Made by a program: the position numbers and the translations under genes | The notes under the pieces: generated by a model | Database searches by the model: none | What the model was told of the DNA's origin: nothing | The model's input: only the letters and a program-made list of their open reading frames with translations | Shown: positions 8,198 to 16,750 of the stretch, piece after piece | Layout of the letters: every line of letters starts with the position of its first letter | How positions within the stretch are numbered: the stretch's first letter is position 1 | NCBI GenBank assembly: GCA_050485385.1 | Contig: JBJHBG010000036.1 | Span: 1 to 39,221, forward strand | Source of the DNA: RECO01 sp050485385 | GTDB lineage: Bacteria; Pseudomonadota; Alphaproteobacteria; Geminicoccales; Geminicoccaceae | Direction of reading: 5' to 3' | Length of the DNA: 39,221 nt

Positions 8198-9334
8198 GTG
8201 GCAAAGAGAAAGCGACCGACTCCGACCGACGTGGCCGACCAGGATCTCCCCGTCGATCGGCGTCGCGCCGAGGGCAAGGGGCTGCGCGACGCCGTGCCGA
8301 GGTCGTCGCACGGCGGCTGGAAGCCTCCGGCCGACCGGGCCGACCCCGTCGCGATCCTGACCGAAGCCAACCGGTGGCGCCTGCCGGCGCTGGTGCCGAT
8401 TCGCTTCGGCCGGATGCTCGCCTCGCCCTTCGCCTTCTTCCGCGGCGGGGCGGCGATCATGGTGGCGGACCTCGCCTCGACCCCGGTGTCGGGCCTGCGG
8501 GTGCAGGCGTGCGGCGACGCGCATCTCATGAATTTCGGCGGCTTCGCGACGCCGGAGCGCAACGTGGTCTTCGACATCAACGACCTGGACGAGACGCTGC
8601 CGGCGTTTTGGGAGTGGGACGTGAAGCGGCTTGCGGCCAGCGTGGTCATCGCCGGGCAGCACCTGCGCCTGCCGGACAGCGACTGTGCCACCGCCGCGGC
8701 CGAGACCGCGCGGGAGTACCGCAAGCGGATGGCCGACTACGCGGCCATGCGGGCGTTGCGGGTCTGGTACGACAGCATCGACCTCGACCGCTTCCGCCTG
8801 CGCGACATGGCGATCAAGGTGGTCGGCGTCGGCAGCGTCGGCACGCGCTGTGCCATCGCCCTCTTCACGGCGGCCGAGGACGACGCCTTGTTCCTCCAGA
8901 TCAAGGAAGCGCGGGCCTCGGTCCTGGAGCCCTATGCCGGCAAGAGCCTTCACGCCAACCACGGCGAGCGGGTGGTGGTCGGCCAGCGGCTGATGCAGGC
9001 GGCCGCCGACATCTTTCTTGGCTGGACGCGGGGCGAGGACGGCAATCACTACTACATCCGCCAACTGCGCGACGCGAAGTTCTCCGCCATCATCGAGGGC
9101 ATGTCGGCCAAACGGCTCACGACCTACGGCCGTCTCTGCGCCTGGGCGCTGGCCCGTGCCCATGCCCGCTCGGGCGACGCGGCGCGGATCGCCGGCTACA
9201 TGGGCTCCGGCAGCGTGTTCGACGACGTGATCTGCGAGTTCGCCGTCGAATACGCCGACCAGAACCGCAGCGACTACCGTGCCTTCGTCAAGGCCGTGCG
9301 CGAGCAAAGGATCGAGGTCGTCACCAATCTCTAG
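8198..9334 (+). CDS. DUF2252 family protein, internally shortened
   Basis: 378-aa protein of the DUF2252 family, related to the aminoglycoside-phosphotransferase/kinase-like fold; its biochemical role is unknown. Visible family motifs are 'PFAFFRGGAAIMVADLA', 'CGDAHLMNFGGFATPERNVVFDINDLDET', 'PAFWEWDVKRLAASVV', 'KVVGVGSVGTRC' and 'YYIRQLRDAK'. Members are usually about 430-460 residues. Here 'RVWYDSIDLDRFR' runs directly into 'LRDMAIKVVGVGSVGTR'; the ~80-90 residue block normally between them (with an 'LTEVVDG...PPL' region) is missing, in frame. GTG start with AGGA/GGAG purines upstream; TATGAT at 8132-8137 could be a -10 element. It lies among decayed genes, so function is uncertain. Confidence 0.85.
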   Translation: MAKRKRPTPTDVADQDLPVDRRRAEGKGLRDAVPRSSHGGWKPPADRADPVAILTEANRWRLPALVPIRFGRMLASPFAFFRGGAAIMVADLASTPVSGLRVQACGDAHLMNFGGFATPERNVVFDINDLDETLPAFWEWDVKRLAASVVIAGQHLRLPDSDCATAAAETAREYRKRMADYAAMRALRVWYDSIDLDRFRLRDMAIKVVGVGSVGTRCAIALFTAAEDDALFLQIKEARASVLEPYAGKSLHANHGERVVVGQRLMQAAADIFLGWTRGEDGNHYYIRQLRDAKFSAIIEGMSAKRLTTYGRLCAWALARAHARSGDAARIAGYMGSGSVFDDVICEFAVEYADQNRSDYRAFVKAVREQRIEVVTNL

Positions 9335-9802
9335 GTGGCTGATGAAGAGCAGCGCCAGACCGCGTTCGTCACGCAGATCGTGCAGCAGGTCGACCACCTG
9401 ACGCTGCACGGTGACGTCGAGCCCGGTGGTCGGCTGGTCCGCAACCAGCAGCGGCGGGTCGAACAGGAGTGCCCCCGCGATCCGTGCCGCCTCGACGAAG
9501 CCGCGCTCGCGCAGCGAGCTGCCCATGTGCGGCAGTTGCTGCTCGGCGGCGATCTGCGCAACGAACCTATCCAGCGTGCCTTGCTGCGGAGCCATCTCGA
9601 TGCCGCGATGCTGCCAGTCGCGCGTCGGTCGCCGCCACGATCCGCGCTCGTCCGGCCAGTTCGGAAGGTACGCGCCGAGGCGCGGGACGGGCTGTCCGGG
9701 CGCCGTCGCACCGAGGCTGGCGAGGAAGCGCAGCACCTGCCGCCGCCGTGCACGGAACGCAGGGTTGGCCGGGTTCGTCAGAAGGGCCTCGTCGCGCGCC
9801 AT
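9335..9802 (-). pseudogene. Remnant of an Opp/Dpp-type ABC ATPase
   Basis: On the minus strand, 9484-9335 encode 'ARIAGALLFDPPLLVADQPTTGLDVTVQ...LRDERGLALLFISH', clearly the Walker B to H-loop part of an oligopeptide ABC ATPase. The catalytic DEP is DQP, the preceding signature is degraded ('LPHMGSSLRERG' where PH-x-LSGGxRQR is expected), and no Walker A is present. Similarity stops after the switch His, exactly at the stop codon of the DUF2252 gene on the other strand. The upstream part of the frame (9802 to ~9560, 'LPNWPDERGSWRRPTRDWQ') is not recognised. It is far too short to be functional. Confidence 0.65.
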
Positions 9803-9853
9803 CGTGTCCGCTCGCCGCGAGGTTTCTCGCCATGTGCATGGTTTCTCAGCCCG

Positions 9854-9911
9854 GCCGATCGCCGATCGGCGCCAATGGTCGAATTGACAACGGTGTACCA
9901 GCCGAACACCG
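9854..9911 (+). promoter_or_regulatory. Dyad-rich region upstream of the M20 peptidase gene
   Basis: A perfect dyad GCCGATC-GCC-GATCGGC spans 9854-9870. TTGACA at 9884-9889 could be a -35 element. Just after it, CGGTGT (9891-9896) and ACACCG (9906-9911) form a second dyad around a 9-base spacer. Their position 35-90 bases before the ATG fits operator sites, but no regulator is identified. Confidence 0.35.
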
Positions 9912-9945
9912 CTGGTGTCCGAGCCACCTGTGCGGAAACCGGGAC

Positions 9946-11187
9946 ATGACGAGCAAGGCTGAACTCGAAGCGTGGATCGACCGGGACCGCGACGAGGTCA
10001 TCCGGCTGCTGCAGGCGTTCGTCCGTGCGCCGTCGCCCAATCCGCCGGGCGACACGCGCGCTGCGGCAGCCGTGCTCACCGGCTTTCTCGACGCCCACGG
10101 CGCCCCCTACCGCACGGTGGCGCCGGTGGCGGAGTGGCCGAACATCGTCGGGACGTTCCACGGCGAGCGGCCCGGCCGGCACCTCGTCCTCAACGGCCAC
10201 ATCGACGTCTTCCCGGTCGACGAGACCGAAACCTGGGCGCATGGCCCCTGGTCGGGCGACTTGGCCGACGGCAAAATCTGGGGCCGCGGCGTGATCGACA
10301 TGAAGGCCGGAACCGCCGCCTCGGTGCTGACCTTTCGCTATCTGCACGCGCTGCGGGCCGAACTCGCCGGCACGTTGACGCTGACCTGCGTTTCCGACGA
10401 GGAGACCTTCGGGCCCTACGGCTCTCGCTGGCTGGTCGAGCACGAGCCGGAGGTGCTCGGCGACTGCCTGCTCAATGGCGAGCCGTCTTCGCCTTGGACC
10501 ATCCGCTTCGGCGAGAAGGCGCCGCTCTGGCTCCGTTTCACCGTGCGGACGCCCGGAGCGCATGGCGCCTACACCCACCTGACGGAGAGCGCGACGAAGA
10601 CCGCCGCTCGGCTGATCTGCGACCTCGATGCGCTGGTCGGTGACGAGGTCGAGCCCACCGCACCGATCGCCCGGGCGCTGGAGCACGGCGCCGCAGCCAC
10701 CGATCGTGCCATGGGCGAGGGTGCCGCCGCCATCACCCAGCGCTACACCCTCAACATCGGCACCATCCAGGGCGGCCTGAAGGTCAACATGATCCCGGGG
10801 CATTGCTCGTTCGAGGCCGACTTCCGGCTCCCGGTCGGCGGCCGGAAGGAGGTCCTGCTGGAGCGCATCGCGGCCCTGCTCCAGCGCTATCCGACGGTGA
10901 CGATGGAGGAGATCAACTTCACCCAGCCGGCGGCATGCGATCCCGAACACGAGATGATCCGTCACCTCCAGGACAACGCCCGCGCGGTGTCGGGCGTCGA
11001 GCCCTTGCCGATCCTGTCGCTCGGGGGCACCGACGCGCGGCTGTGGCGCCAGCGCGGCATCCCGGCCTACGTCTACGGCCCGTCGCCCACCGGCATGGCG
11101 CAGACGGACGAGTACGTTACGGTCGAGGAGTACCTCCACGTGGTCAAGGTGCACGTGCTGAGCGCGTTCGACTACCTGACCCGTTGA
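9946..11187 (+). CDS. M20 family metallopeptidase (ArgE/DapE type)
   Basis: 413-aa cytoplasmic di-zinc amidohydrolase. Metal and catalytic motifs: 'LNGHIDVFPVD' (His85, Asp87), 'WGRGVIDMKAG' (bridging Asp118), 'SDEETFG' (catalytic Glu152, metal Glu153), and a late 'LGGTDARLW'. The lid domain lies roughly at 190-310 ('APLWLRFTVRTPGAHGAYTH'). Family members deacylate N-acyl amino acids (ArgE, DapE) or cleave small peptides; the substrate here is not determinable. The ATG at 9946 is chosen because similarity starts there; the frame is open further upstream with no family sequence. Monocistronic and convergent with the Opp operon. Confidence 0.9.
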   Translation: MTSKAELEAWIDRDRDEVIRLLQAFVRAPSPNPPGDTRAAAAVLTGFLDAHGAPYRTVAPVAEWPNIVGTFHGERPGRHLVLNGHIDVFPVDETETWAHGPWSGDLADGKIWGRGVIDMKAGTAASVLTFRYLHALRAELAGTLTLTCVSDEETFGPYGSRWLVEHEPEVLGDCLLNGEPSSPWTIRFGEKAPLWLRFTVRTPGAHGAYTHLTESATKTAARLICDLDALVGDEVEPTAPIARALEHGAAATDRAMGEGAAAITQRYTLNIGTIQGGLKVNMIPGHCSFEADFRLPVGGRKEVLLERIAALLQRYPTVTMEEINFTQPAACDPEHEMIRHLQDNARAVSGVEPLPILSLGGTDARLWRQRGIPAYVYGPSPTGMAQTDEYVTVEEYLHVVKVHVLSAFDYLTR

Positions 11188-11309
11188 CCTCGTGCGCCGC
11201 CGCGCCCTTCGCCGGCATCCTGCCCTCCTCGTCGGCGACGCAAACCACGGTCGGCCGCAGCGACACGTCCAGCCCCGCCAGGACTTCAGCGATCCCGCCC
11301 GGCGGCATC
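11145..11309 (-). pseudogene. Probable IS110-type transposase N-terminal remnant
   Basis: A 54-codon minus-strand frame starts with an ATG overlapping the oppB stop codon (TGATG). It contains 'LAGLDVSLRPTVVCVADEEG', which looks like the N-terminus of IS110-family transposases (pattern GLDVS...VCVxDExG, including the first Asp of the DEDD active site). Similarity ends after ~35 residues and the rest overlaps the 3' end of the M20 gene on the other strand. No inverted repeats or transposase body are present. Chance resemblance cannot be excluded. Confidence 0.45.
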
Positions 11310-12255
11310 AGCCGTAGTCGATACGCGGATCGACGTAGGCGTAGAGGATGTCGACGATCAGGTTGACCAGGACGTACATCACCAGGATCACCACGATGCA
11401 GCCCTGGATCAGGGGATAGTCGCGGGTGCTGATCGCGGTGATGAGCAAGCGGCCGAGGCCGGGGAAGGTGAACACCGCCTCGGTGACCACGGCCCCGCCG
11501 ATGAAGTTGGCCACCATCAGCCCGACGATGGTGATGAACGGCAGCAGTGCGTTGCGCAGCACGTGGCCGAGCAGGATGTGGCGTTCGGTCAGGCCCTTGG
11601 CGCGGGCCGTGCGCACGTAGTCGGCGTTCATCTCGCTCACCAGCGACGCGCGCAGGAATCGCGCGAAGATGCCGGAGACGTAGAGCCCGAGCGTCACCGC
11701 CGGCAGCACCACGTTGCGGAGGGCCTGGACCGGATCCTCCCAGAAGGGCACGTAGCCCGAAGCCGACGGCAGCCAGCGGAGCTGCACGGCGAAGAGGAGG
11801 ATCAAGAGGATGCCGAGCCAGAAGGTGGGCACGCCCAGCGCCAGGGCGTTCCAGGCGCTCAGGCTGCGGTCGATCCAGGTGCCGGGATAGAGTGCGCTGG
11901 CGACCGCCACCGGAATGCCCACGACGAGCGCCACCACCGTGGCGGCAGCGGCCAGTTGGAGGGTGGCGGGCAGGCGCTGGCCGATCAGCTCCATCACCGG
12001 CCGGCGGCTGTGGATCGAGGTGCCGAAGTCGCCCTGCAGCGCACCCCAGAGCCAGTCGAGATACTGGACATGGACGGGTCGATCGAGGCCGAGCTGCTGG
12101 CGCGCGGCTGCGACCTGCTCGGGCGTCGCGTTCTCACCGACGATCATGCCGATGGGGCCGCCCGGAACCGCGTAGATCATGGCCCAGATGGCGATGGAGG
12201 CGAGGAACAGGACCGGGACGAGCTGCAGCACCCGTCGCGTGACGTAGCCGATCAT
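11308..12255 (-). CDS. Peptide ABC transporter permease, DppB/OppB type
   Basis: 315-aa inner-membrane protein with about six transmembrane helices. It has the family N-terminus 'MIGYVTRRVLQLVPVLFLASIAIWAMIYAVPGGP', the 'QQLGLDRPVHVQYLDWLWGALQGDFGTS' segment, the EAA loop 'DYVRTARAKGLTERHILLGHVLRNALLP', and ends 'ILYAYVDPRIDYG'. With the next-door DppC-type permease it would form the channel for imported peptides. Its ATG overlaps the stop of oppC (ATGA), and it is the last gene of the Opp operon. The start at 12255 gives the normal family length. Confidence 0.93.
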   Translation of the reverse strand: MIGYVTRRVLQLVPVLFLASIAIWAMIYAVPGGPIGMIVGENATPEQVAAARQQLGLDRPVHVQYLDWLWGALQGDFGTSIHSRRPVMELIGQRLPATLQLAAAATVVALVVGIPVAVASALYPGTWIDRSLSAWNALALGVPTFWLGILLILLFAVQLRWLPSASGYVPFWEDPVQALRNVVLPAVTLGLYVSGIFARFLRASLVSEMNADYVRTARAKGLTERHILLGHVLRNALLPFITIVGLMVANFIGGAVVTEAVFTFPGLGRLLITAISTRDYPLIQGCIVVILVMYVLVNLIVDILYAYVDPRIDYG

Positions 12256-13130
12256 CGCCCGGCCTCCCGCACGGCGGCACCGCCATCGGTCCGGTTCTCC
12301 AGCACGCGGGCCGTCGACCGGCCGAGCGTGTCGAAGGCGAGGATGGTGAGCGTCAGCACCACCCCCGGCAGGATCGCGTAATACGGTGCTTCGTGCAGGT
12401 AGGACTTGCCGGTGCGCAGCATCTCGCCCCAACTCGGCGTCGGCGGCGGCACGCCGATGCCGAGAAAGGCGAGGGCGGCTTCGAGCAGGATCGCCAACGA
12501 CGCCAGCACGATCGCCTGCACCAGGATCGGGCTCCAGGCGTTGGGCAGCACGGTGCGGAACATGGTGTAGGCAGAGGATGCGCCGAACGCCTCGACGGCG
12601 GTGACGAAGTCGCGCTTGCGCAGCGCCAGCACCTGGGCGCGGGTGATGCGGGCGAAGTTGGGGATGCCGGTGACGCCAACCGCCACCAGCGCCGCCATCT
12701 GGCTACGGCCGAGCACGGCGATGATCGCCATCGCGAACAGGATGCCCGGCAGGGCCAGGAGCACGTCGACGATGCGCATCAGCACGGCGTCGCGCCAACC
12801 GCCGAAGAAGCCGGCAATCAGTCCCATCGGAATGCCTATCGCGGCGGCGATGGCGACGGCGCCGGCCGCCGTCTGCAACGAGGTGCGGGCGCCGTAGATC
12901 ACCCGCGAGAGGATGTCGCGCCCCAACTCGTCGGTGCCGAACCAATGGTCCGCCGAGGGCGGCATCAACGAGTTCACGATGTTCTGGCGCATCGGGTCGA
13001 TCGGCAGAACGGGGGCAAGGGCGGCCACGGCGACGAGTGCCGCCAGAAAGGCGACGCTGATGGCAGCGCCCCGGTCGCCGAGCAGCGAGCCTGCGGCGAC
13101 GACCGCGCGCCGGGCCGCGGTGGACGTCAT
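12252..13130 (-). CDS. Peptide ABC transporter permease, DppC/OppC type
   Basis: 292-aa inner-membrane permease. Landmarks are the N-terminal helix near 20-45, 'DHWFGTDELGRDILSRVIYGARTSL' typical of DppC, the EAA loop 'DFVTAVEAFGASSAYTMFRTVLPNAWSPI', and 'LAFLGIGVPPPTPSWGEML'. It partners with the DppB-type permease. The gene overlaps both neighbours by four bases (ATGA at each end), indicating strict co-translation with the fused ATPase and oppB. The ATG at 13130 gives the expected family length. Confidence 0.93.
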   Translation of the reverse strand: MTSTAARRAVVAAGSLLGDRGAAISVAFLAALVAVAALAPVLPIDPMRQNIVNSLMPPSADHWFGTDELGRDILSRVIYGARTSLQTAAGAVAIAAAIGIPMGLIAGFFGGWRDAVLMRIVDVLLALPGILFAMAIIAVLGRSQMAALVAVGVTGIPNFARITRAQVLALRKRDFVTAVEAFGASSAYTMFRTVLPNAWSPILVQAIVLASLAILLEAALAFLGIGVPPPTPSWGEMLRTGKSYLHEAPYYAILPGVVLTLTILAFDTLGRSTARVLENRTDGGAAVREAGR

Positions 13131-15175
13131 CGCGCCGCCTCCCGCCGGCGCGGCGTGGCGTCCGCCGCCGCCCGCTCCAGGGGACCGGCATGGTGGCAGG
13201 CCGTCGTCGTCGGCAGCCCGGCATAGGGACCGAACGCCGGCCGCTCCCTGCGGCAGCGGTCGGAGGCGCGGAAGCAGCGCGGGTGGAACGCGCAGCCGGA
13301 CGGCGGATCGGCCGGGTTCGGGATCTCGCCTTCGAGGACGATGCGCTGCCGCACCCGGCGGAGGCTCGGGTCGGGCACAGGCACGGCCGAGAGCAGGCTT
13401 TGGGTGTAGGGATGGGTCGGGCTGTCGTAGAGCGCGTCGCGGGCGCTCTCCTCGACGATGCGTCCGAGATACATCACCGCGACACGGTCGGAGATCTGGC
13501 GCACGACGCTCAGATTGTGGGCGATGAAGAGGTAGCCGAGGCCGAGGTCGCGCTGGAGGTCCTGGAGCAGGTTCAGGATCTGCGCCTGGATCGAGACGTC
13601 GAGGGCGGCGACGGGCTCGTCGAGGATGATCAGGCGCGGCTTCAGCGCGAGCGCTCTGGCGATGCCGATGCGCTGCTTCTGCCCGCCCGAGAACTCGCGC
13701 GGGTAGCGGCCGAACATGGTCCGCGACAGGCCCACCATGTCGAACAGCCGGGCCACGTAGTCCCAGCCGCCCAGCTCGCCGAACAGGCCGTGGATGCGCA
13801 AGGGCTCGGCGACGATCTCCTCCACCGGGAGCACCGGGTTCAGCGACGAGAACGGGTCCTGGAAGACGTACTGCATGTGCCGGCGCACCTCGCGCAGGCG
13901 CCTGCGACCGAGCCCCACGAGCGAGCGTCCCTCGAAGCGGATGTCGCCGCCGCTGGCGCGGATCAGCCCCATCACGGCACGGCCGGTGGTGGTCTTGCCG
14001 CAGCCGCTCTCGCCGACGAGGCTCACGGTCTCGCCCGCGCGCACCACGAGGCTGACGCCGTCCACCGCCCGCACCCAGCCCTTGGTCAGCCGCAGGATGC
14101 GCGACCGCAAGGGAAAGTGAACCTGGAGATCGTCGATCTCCAAGAGCGGCGGGCCGGGTATCGCCGCTGGAGCCGCCGCCCGTGCGGCCGGCTCGGGGAC
14201 CGCCGTCTCCTCGGCGAAGTGGCAGGCCGCGGCCTGACCTTCGCCGACCGGGCGGAGCGAGGGGTCCTCCGTCGTGCAGCGCGGGCGGCTGCCGGCGAGC
14301 CGGCAGCGCGGGTGGAAGCTGCATCCGCTGGGCAAATCGGTGGGCAGCGGTGGCTGGCCCGGGATCGGATCGAGCTGGCCGCCCTTGGTGTCGAGCCGTG
14401 GGATGCTCTCCAACAGGGCCGTCGTGTAGGGGTGGCGCGGCCGGGCGAAGAGGCGGTCGACCGGGCCGGTCTCGACGATGCGGCCGCCGTACATCACGGC
14501 GACGCGGTCGGCCACCTCGGCCACCACGCCGAGGTCGTGGGTGATGAGGATGATCGCCGCCCCGGTCTCGGCCTGCCGACGCTTCAGCACGTCGAGCACC
14601 TGGGCCTGGACGGTGACGTCGAGGGCGGTGGTGGGCTCGTCGGCGATGATGAGGCGGGGCCGGCCCGACATCGCCATGGCGATCACCGCCCGCTGGCGCA
14701 TGCCGCCCGAGAACTGATGCGGATATTGCCGGGCGCGGCCCTCGGGATCGGCGATGTCGACCTCGGTGAGCAGTTCGGCGGCGCGGATCGGGGCCTCCGA
14801 CGGCCGGAGCCGGCCGTGCGCGACCTGACCCTCGGTGATCTGCCGGCCGACCGGCAGGACCGGGTTGAGCGTGGTGGTGGGGTCCTGGAAGACGAAGCCG
14901 ACCTCGTCGCCGCGCAGGCGGCGCAGCACCGCCGGATCGGCGCCGTTGACCTCCACTCCACCGAGCCTCAGCGAGCCGCGCACCCGCGCCGTCTCGGGCA
15001 GGAGGCCGGCGGCGGCAAGCGCGGTGACGCTCTTGCCGGAGCCGCTCTCGCCGACGATGCAGAGGATCTCGTCGGCATGGACGTCGAGATCGACGCCGCG
15101 GATGACCGGTACCGGGCGCCCGGAGCCGGCGAAGTCCACCTCGAGCCCCCGCACCGAGAGGACGGGGGACGTCAT
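13127..15175 (-). CDS. Fused OppD-OppF peptide ABC transporter ATPase
   Basis: 682-aa protein with two complete nucleotide-binding domains, so one gene replaces the usual oppD and oppF. Domain 1: Walker A GESGSGKS at 42-49, signature FSGGM at 155-159, Walker B LIIADEP at 175-181, His213. Domain 2: Walker A GESGCGKT at 388-395, signature FSGGQ at 495-499, Walker B LIILDEP at 515-521, His553. Each domain ends with the Cys-containing 'PSGC-x-FHPRC...C...C' module of Opp/Dpp ATPases (about 283-318 and the C-terminus). A Pro/Ala linker (325-345) joins them. Both sites look catalytically intact. It is co-translated with oppC downstream. Confidence 0.95.
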   Translation of the reverse strand: MTSPVLSVRGLEVDFAGSGRPVPVIRGVDLDVHADEILCIVGESGSGKSVTALAAAGLLPETARVRGSLRLGGVEVNGADPAVLRRLRGDEVGFVFQDPTTTLNPVLPVGRQITEGQVAHGRLRPSEAPIRAAELLTEVDIADPEGRARQYPHQFSGGMRQRAVIAMAMSGRPRLIIADEPTTALDVTVQAQVLDVLKRRQAETGAAIILITHDLGVVAEVADRVAVMYGGRIVETGPVDRLFARPRHPYTTALLESIPRLDTKGGQLDPIPGQPPLPTDLPSGCSFHPRCRLAGSRPRCTTEDPSLRPVGEGQAAACHFAEETAVPEPAARAAAPAAIPGPPLLEIDDLQVHFPLRSRILRLTKGWVRAVDGVSLVVRAGETVSLVGESGCGKTTTGRAVMGLIRASGGDIRFEGRSLVGLGRRRLREVRRHMQYVFQDPFSSLNPVLPVEEIVAEPLRIHGLFGELGGWDYVARLFDMVGLSRTMFGRYPREFSGGQKQRIGIARALALKPRLIILDEPVAALDVSIQAQILNLLQDLQRDLGLGYLFIAHNLSVVRQISDRVAVMYLGRIVEESARDALYDSPTHPYTQSLLSAVPVPDPSLRRVRQRIVLEGEIPNPADPPSGCAFHPRCFRASDRCRRERPAFGPYAGLPTTTACHHAGPLERAAADATPRRREAAR

Positions 15176-15208
15176 CGGCAGCCTTCCGGTCCGCGGCGCC
15201 CGGTCACG

Positions 15209-16750
15209 TCAGTTCAGCCTGAGGGTGCGGGCGACCAACAGGTTGTCCATGTCGAGGGTAAAGCCCTCGACGTTGGGCGCCGCCACGATCAGCCCGGTCT
15301 CGTAGGAGTTGGTCGGGATGCCGAAGGCCTCTTCGACCAGCACCCGGTTGAGGTGATCGTAGGCCGCCTGCACCTCCTCTTCCGTGCCGATGGTCGTGTT
15401 CACCCGCTCGATCGCCTCGACATAGGCGGGATGCGGGTGCGGCTCGCCGAAGATGGGATTGTTGGCCGTGCGGTAGATGCTGTTGGTGGCGAGCCGCGAG
15501 GGGAACTTCTGCACGTTGCCGACCCCGCCGAACACGGCAGCGAAGTCGCCGCCCAAGAGGGCATCGATGAACTCGGCCCCCTGGCGCAGGTCGAGTTCGA
15601 TGGCGATGCCGACCTCGGCGAGCGAGCCCTGGACCACCTGGCTGATCGCCACCGACGCCTCGTCGGAGCCGTTCACCAGCAAGGCCCAGTCGGCCAACTC
15701 GGCGTCCGAGAGGCCCGATGCCTCCAGCAACGCGCGCGCCTTGTCGTGGTCGTAGGCGAACTCGTCGTTGAAGGCCGGATCGGCCGCCGGGCTTGCCGGC
15801 GCCCAGGGCAGCGCCGTGACCTCGCCCAGCCCGGCATAGCCGACGCGCAGGATGCCCTCGCGGTTCATCAGGTGGTTGAACGCTTGGCGGAAGCTCGGGT
15901 TCTGAAAGGGACCGCGGGTCGAGTTGATGCGGAAGACCTGGACCAGCTTGCCGGGACCGGCGACCACCTGAAAGCCCGCGTTCTGCAACCGCACGGCGCT
16001 GCGCGACTGGCCGCCGTAGATCATGTCGACGGCGCCGGATTCGAGAGCGGCGGCCGCGGAGGCATCGTCGCTGAAGATGGTGAACACCAGCTCGCCGAGG
16101 ATGGGCTCGCCGTCCCGCCAATAGTCGGGGTTGGCCTCGAGGACCACGCGCTGGCCGACCAGCCGCTCCTTCAGCCGGAAGGCGCCGGTGCCGGCGGGCT
16201 CGGTCTCGACCGTGTCGATGCCGGCGGCCTCGATCGGCATGGTGAACTGCAGGAGATCCAGGATTTGCCGGTCGGGCACGGGGCCGTTGAAGTGCAGCGT
16301 GATCGAGTGCGCGTCGTTCACCGTCCAGCCCTCGACGATGGACATGGTCGGGTAGACGTTCTTGCCGAGCGTCGGATCGGCCGCCTTGGCCCAGGTTGCG
16401 GCCACGTCCTCGGCGTCGAAGGCGTCGCCGCTGGCGAAGGTGACGTCGTCACGCAAGGTCACGGCGACCGAGGTGTTGTCAGCGCCGATCTCCCACGATG
16501 TTGCCAGCGACGGCACGGGTTCACCCTCGGAGGTGTACTCGATCAGGCTGTCGTAGAGGTTCTTGATCAGGAAGAAATTGACCGTCGAGAACTGCATCGG
16601 GTCGAAGTTGGTCATGTCGTTCAGGATGGCCACGCGCAGCGTGCCGCCATCCTGCGCCGTCGCCTTGGGCACGGCGAGCCCCAGGGCCGCCGTCAGCGCC
16701 ACGGCGCCGAGGACGAGGGTGCGGAGCCACCCGGTCGGTCGTGTTCTCAT
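15209..16750 (-). CDS. Peptide ABC transporter substrate-binding protein (SBP family 5)
   Basis: 513-aa periplasmic binding protein with signal peptide at 1-32 (cleavage near ATAQ-D). Family-5 features include 'LRVAILNDMTNFDPMQFSTVNFFLIKNLYDSLIEY', 'PSLATSWEI', 'VTLRDDVTFASGDAFDAEDVAATW', 'FNHLMNREGILR' and the closing 'VEGFTLDMDN'. Such proteins bind di-/oligopeptides, or sometimes opines, glutathione or amino-sugar conjugates. Its ATG overlaps the stop of M81 paralog 2 (ATGA), and the fused ATPase follows 33 bases downstream. The direct coupling to M81 peptidases suggests the imported ligand is an M81 substrate. Confidence 0.93.
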   Translation of the reverse strand: MRTRPTGWLRTLVLGAVALTAALGLAVPKATAQDGGTLRVAILNDMTNFDPMQFSTVNFFLIKNLYDSLIEYTSEGEPVPSLATSWEIGADNTSVAVTLRDDVTFASGDAFDAEDVAATWAKAADPTLGKNVYPTMSIVEGWTVNDAHSITLHFNGPVPDRQILDLLQFTMPIEAAGIDTVETEPAGTGAFRLKERLVGQRVVLEANPDYWRDGEPILGELVFTIFSDDASAAAALESGAVDMIYGGQSRSAVRLQNAGFQVVAGPGKLVQVFRINSTRGPFQNPSFRQAFNHLMNREGILRVGYAGLGEVTALPWAPASPAADPAFNDEFAYDHDKARALLEASGLSDAELADWALLVNGSDEASVAISQVVQGSLAEVGIAIELDLRQGAEFIDALLGGDFAAVFGGVGNVQKFPSRLATNSIYRTANNPIFGEPHPHPAYVEAIERVNTTIGTEEEVQAAYDHLNRVLVEEAFGIPTNSYETGLIVAAPNVEGFTLDMDNLLVARTLRLN

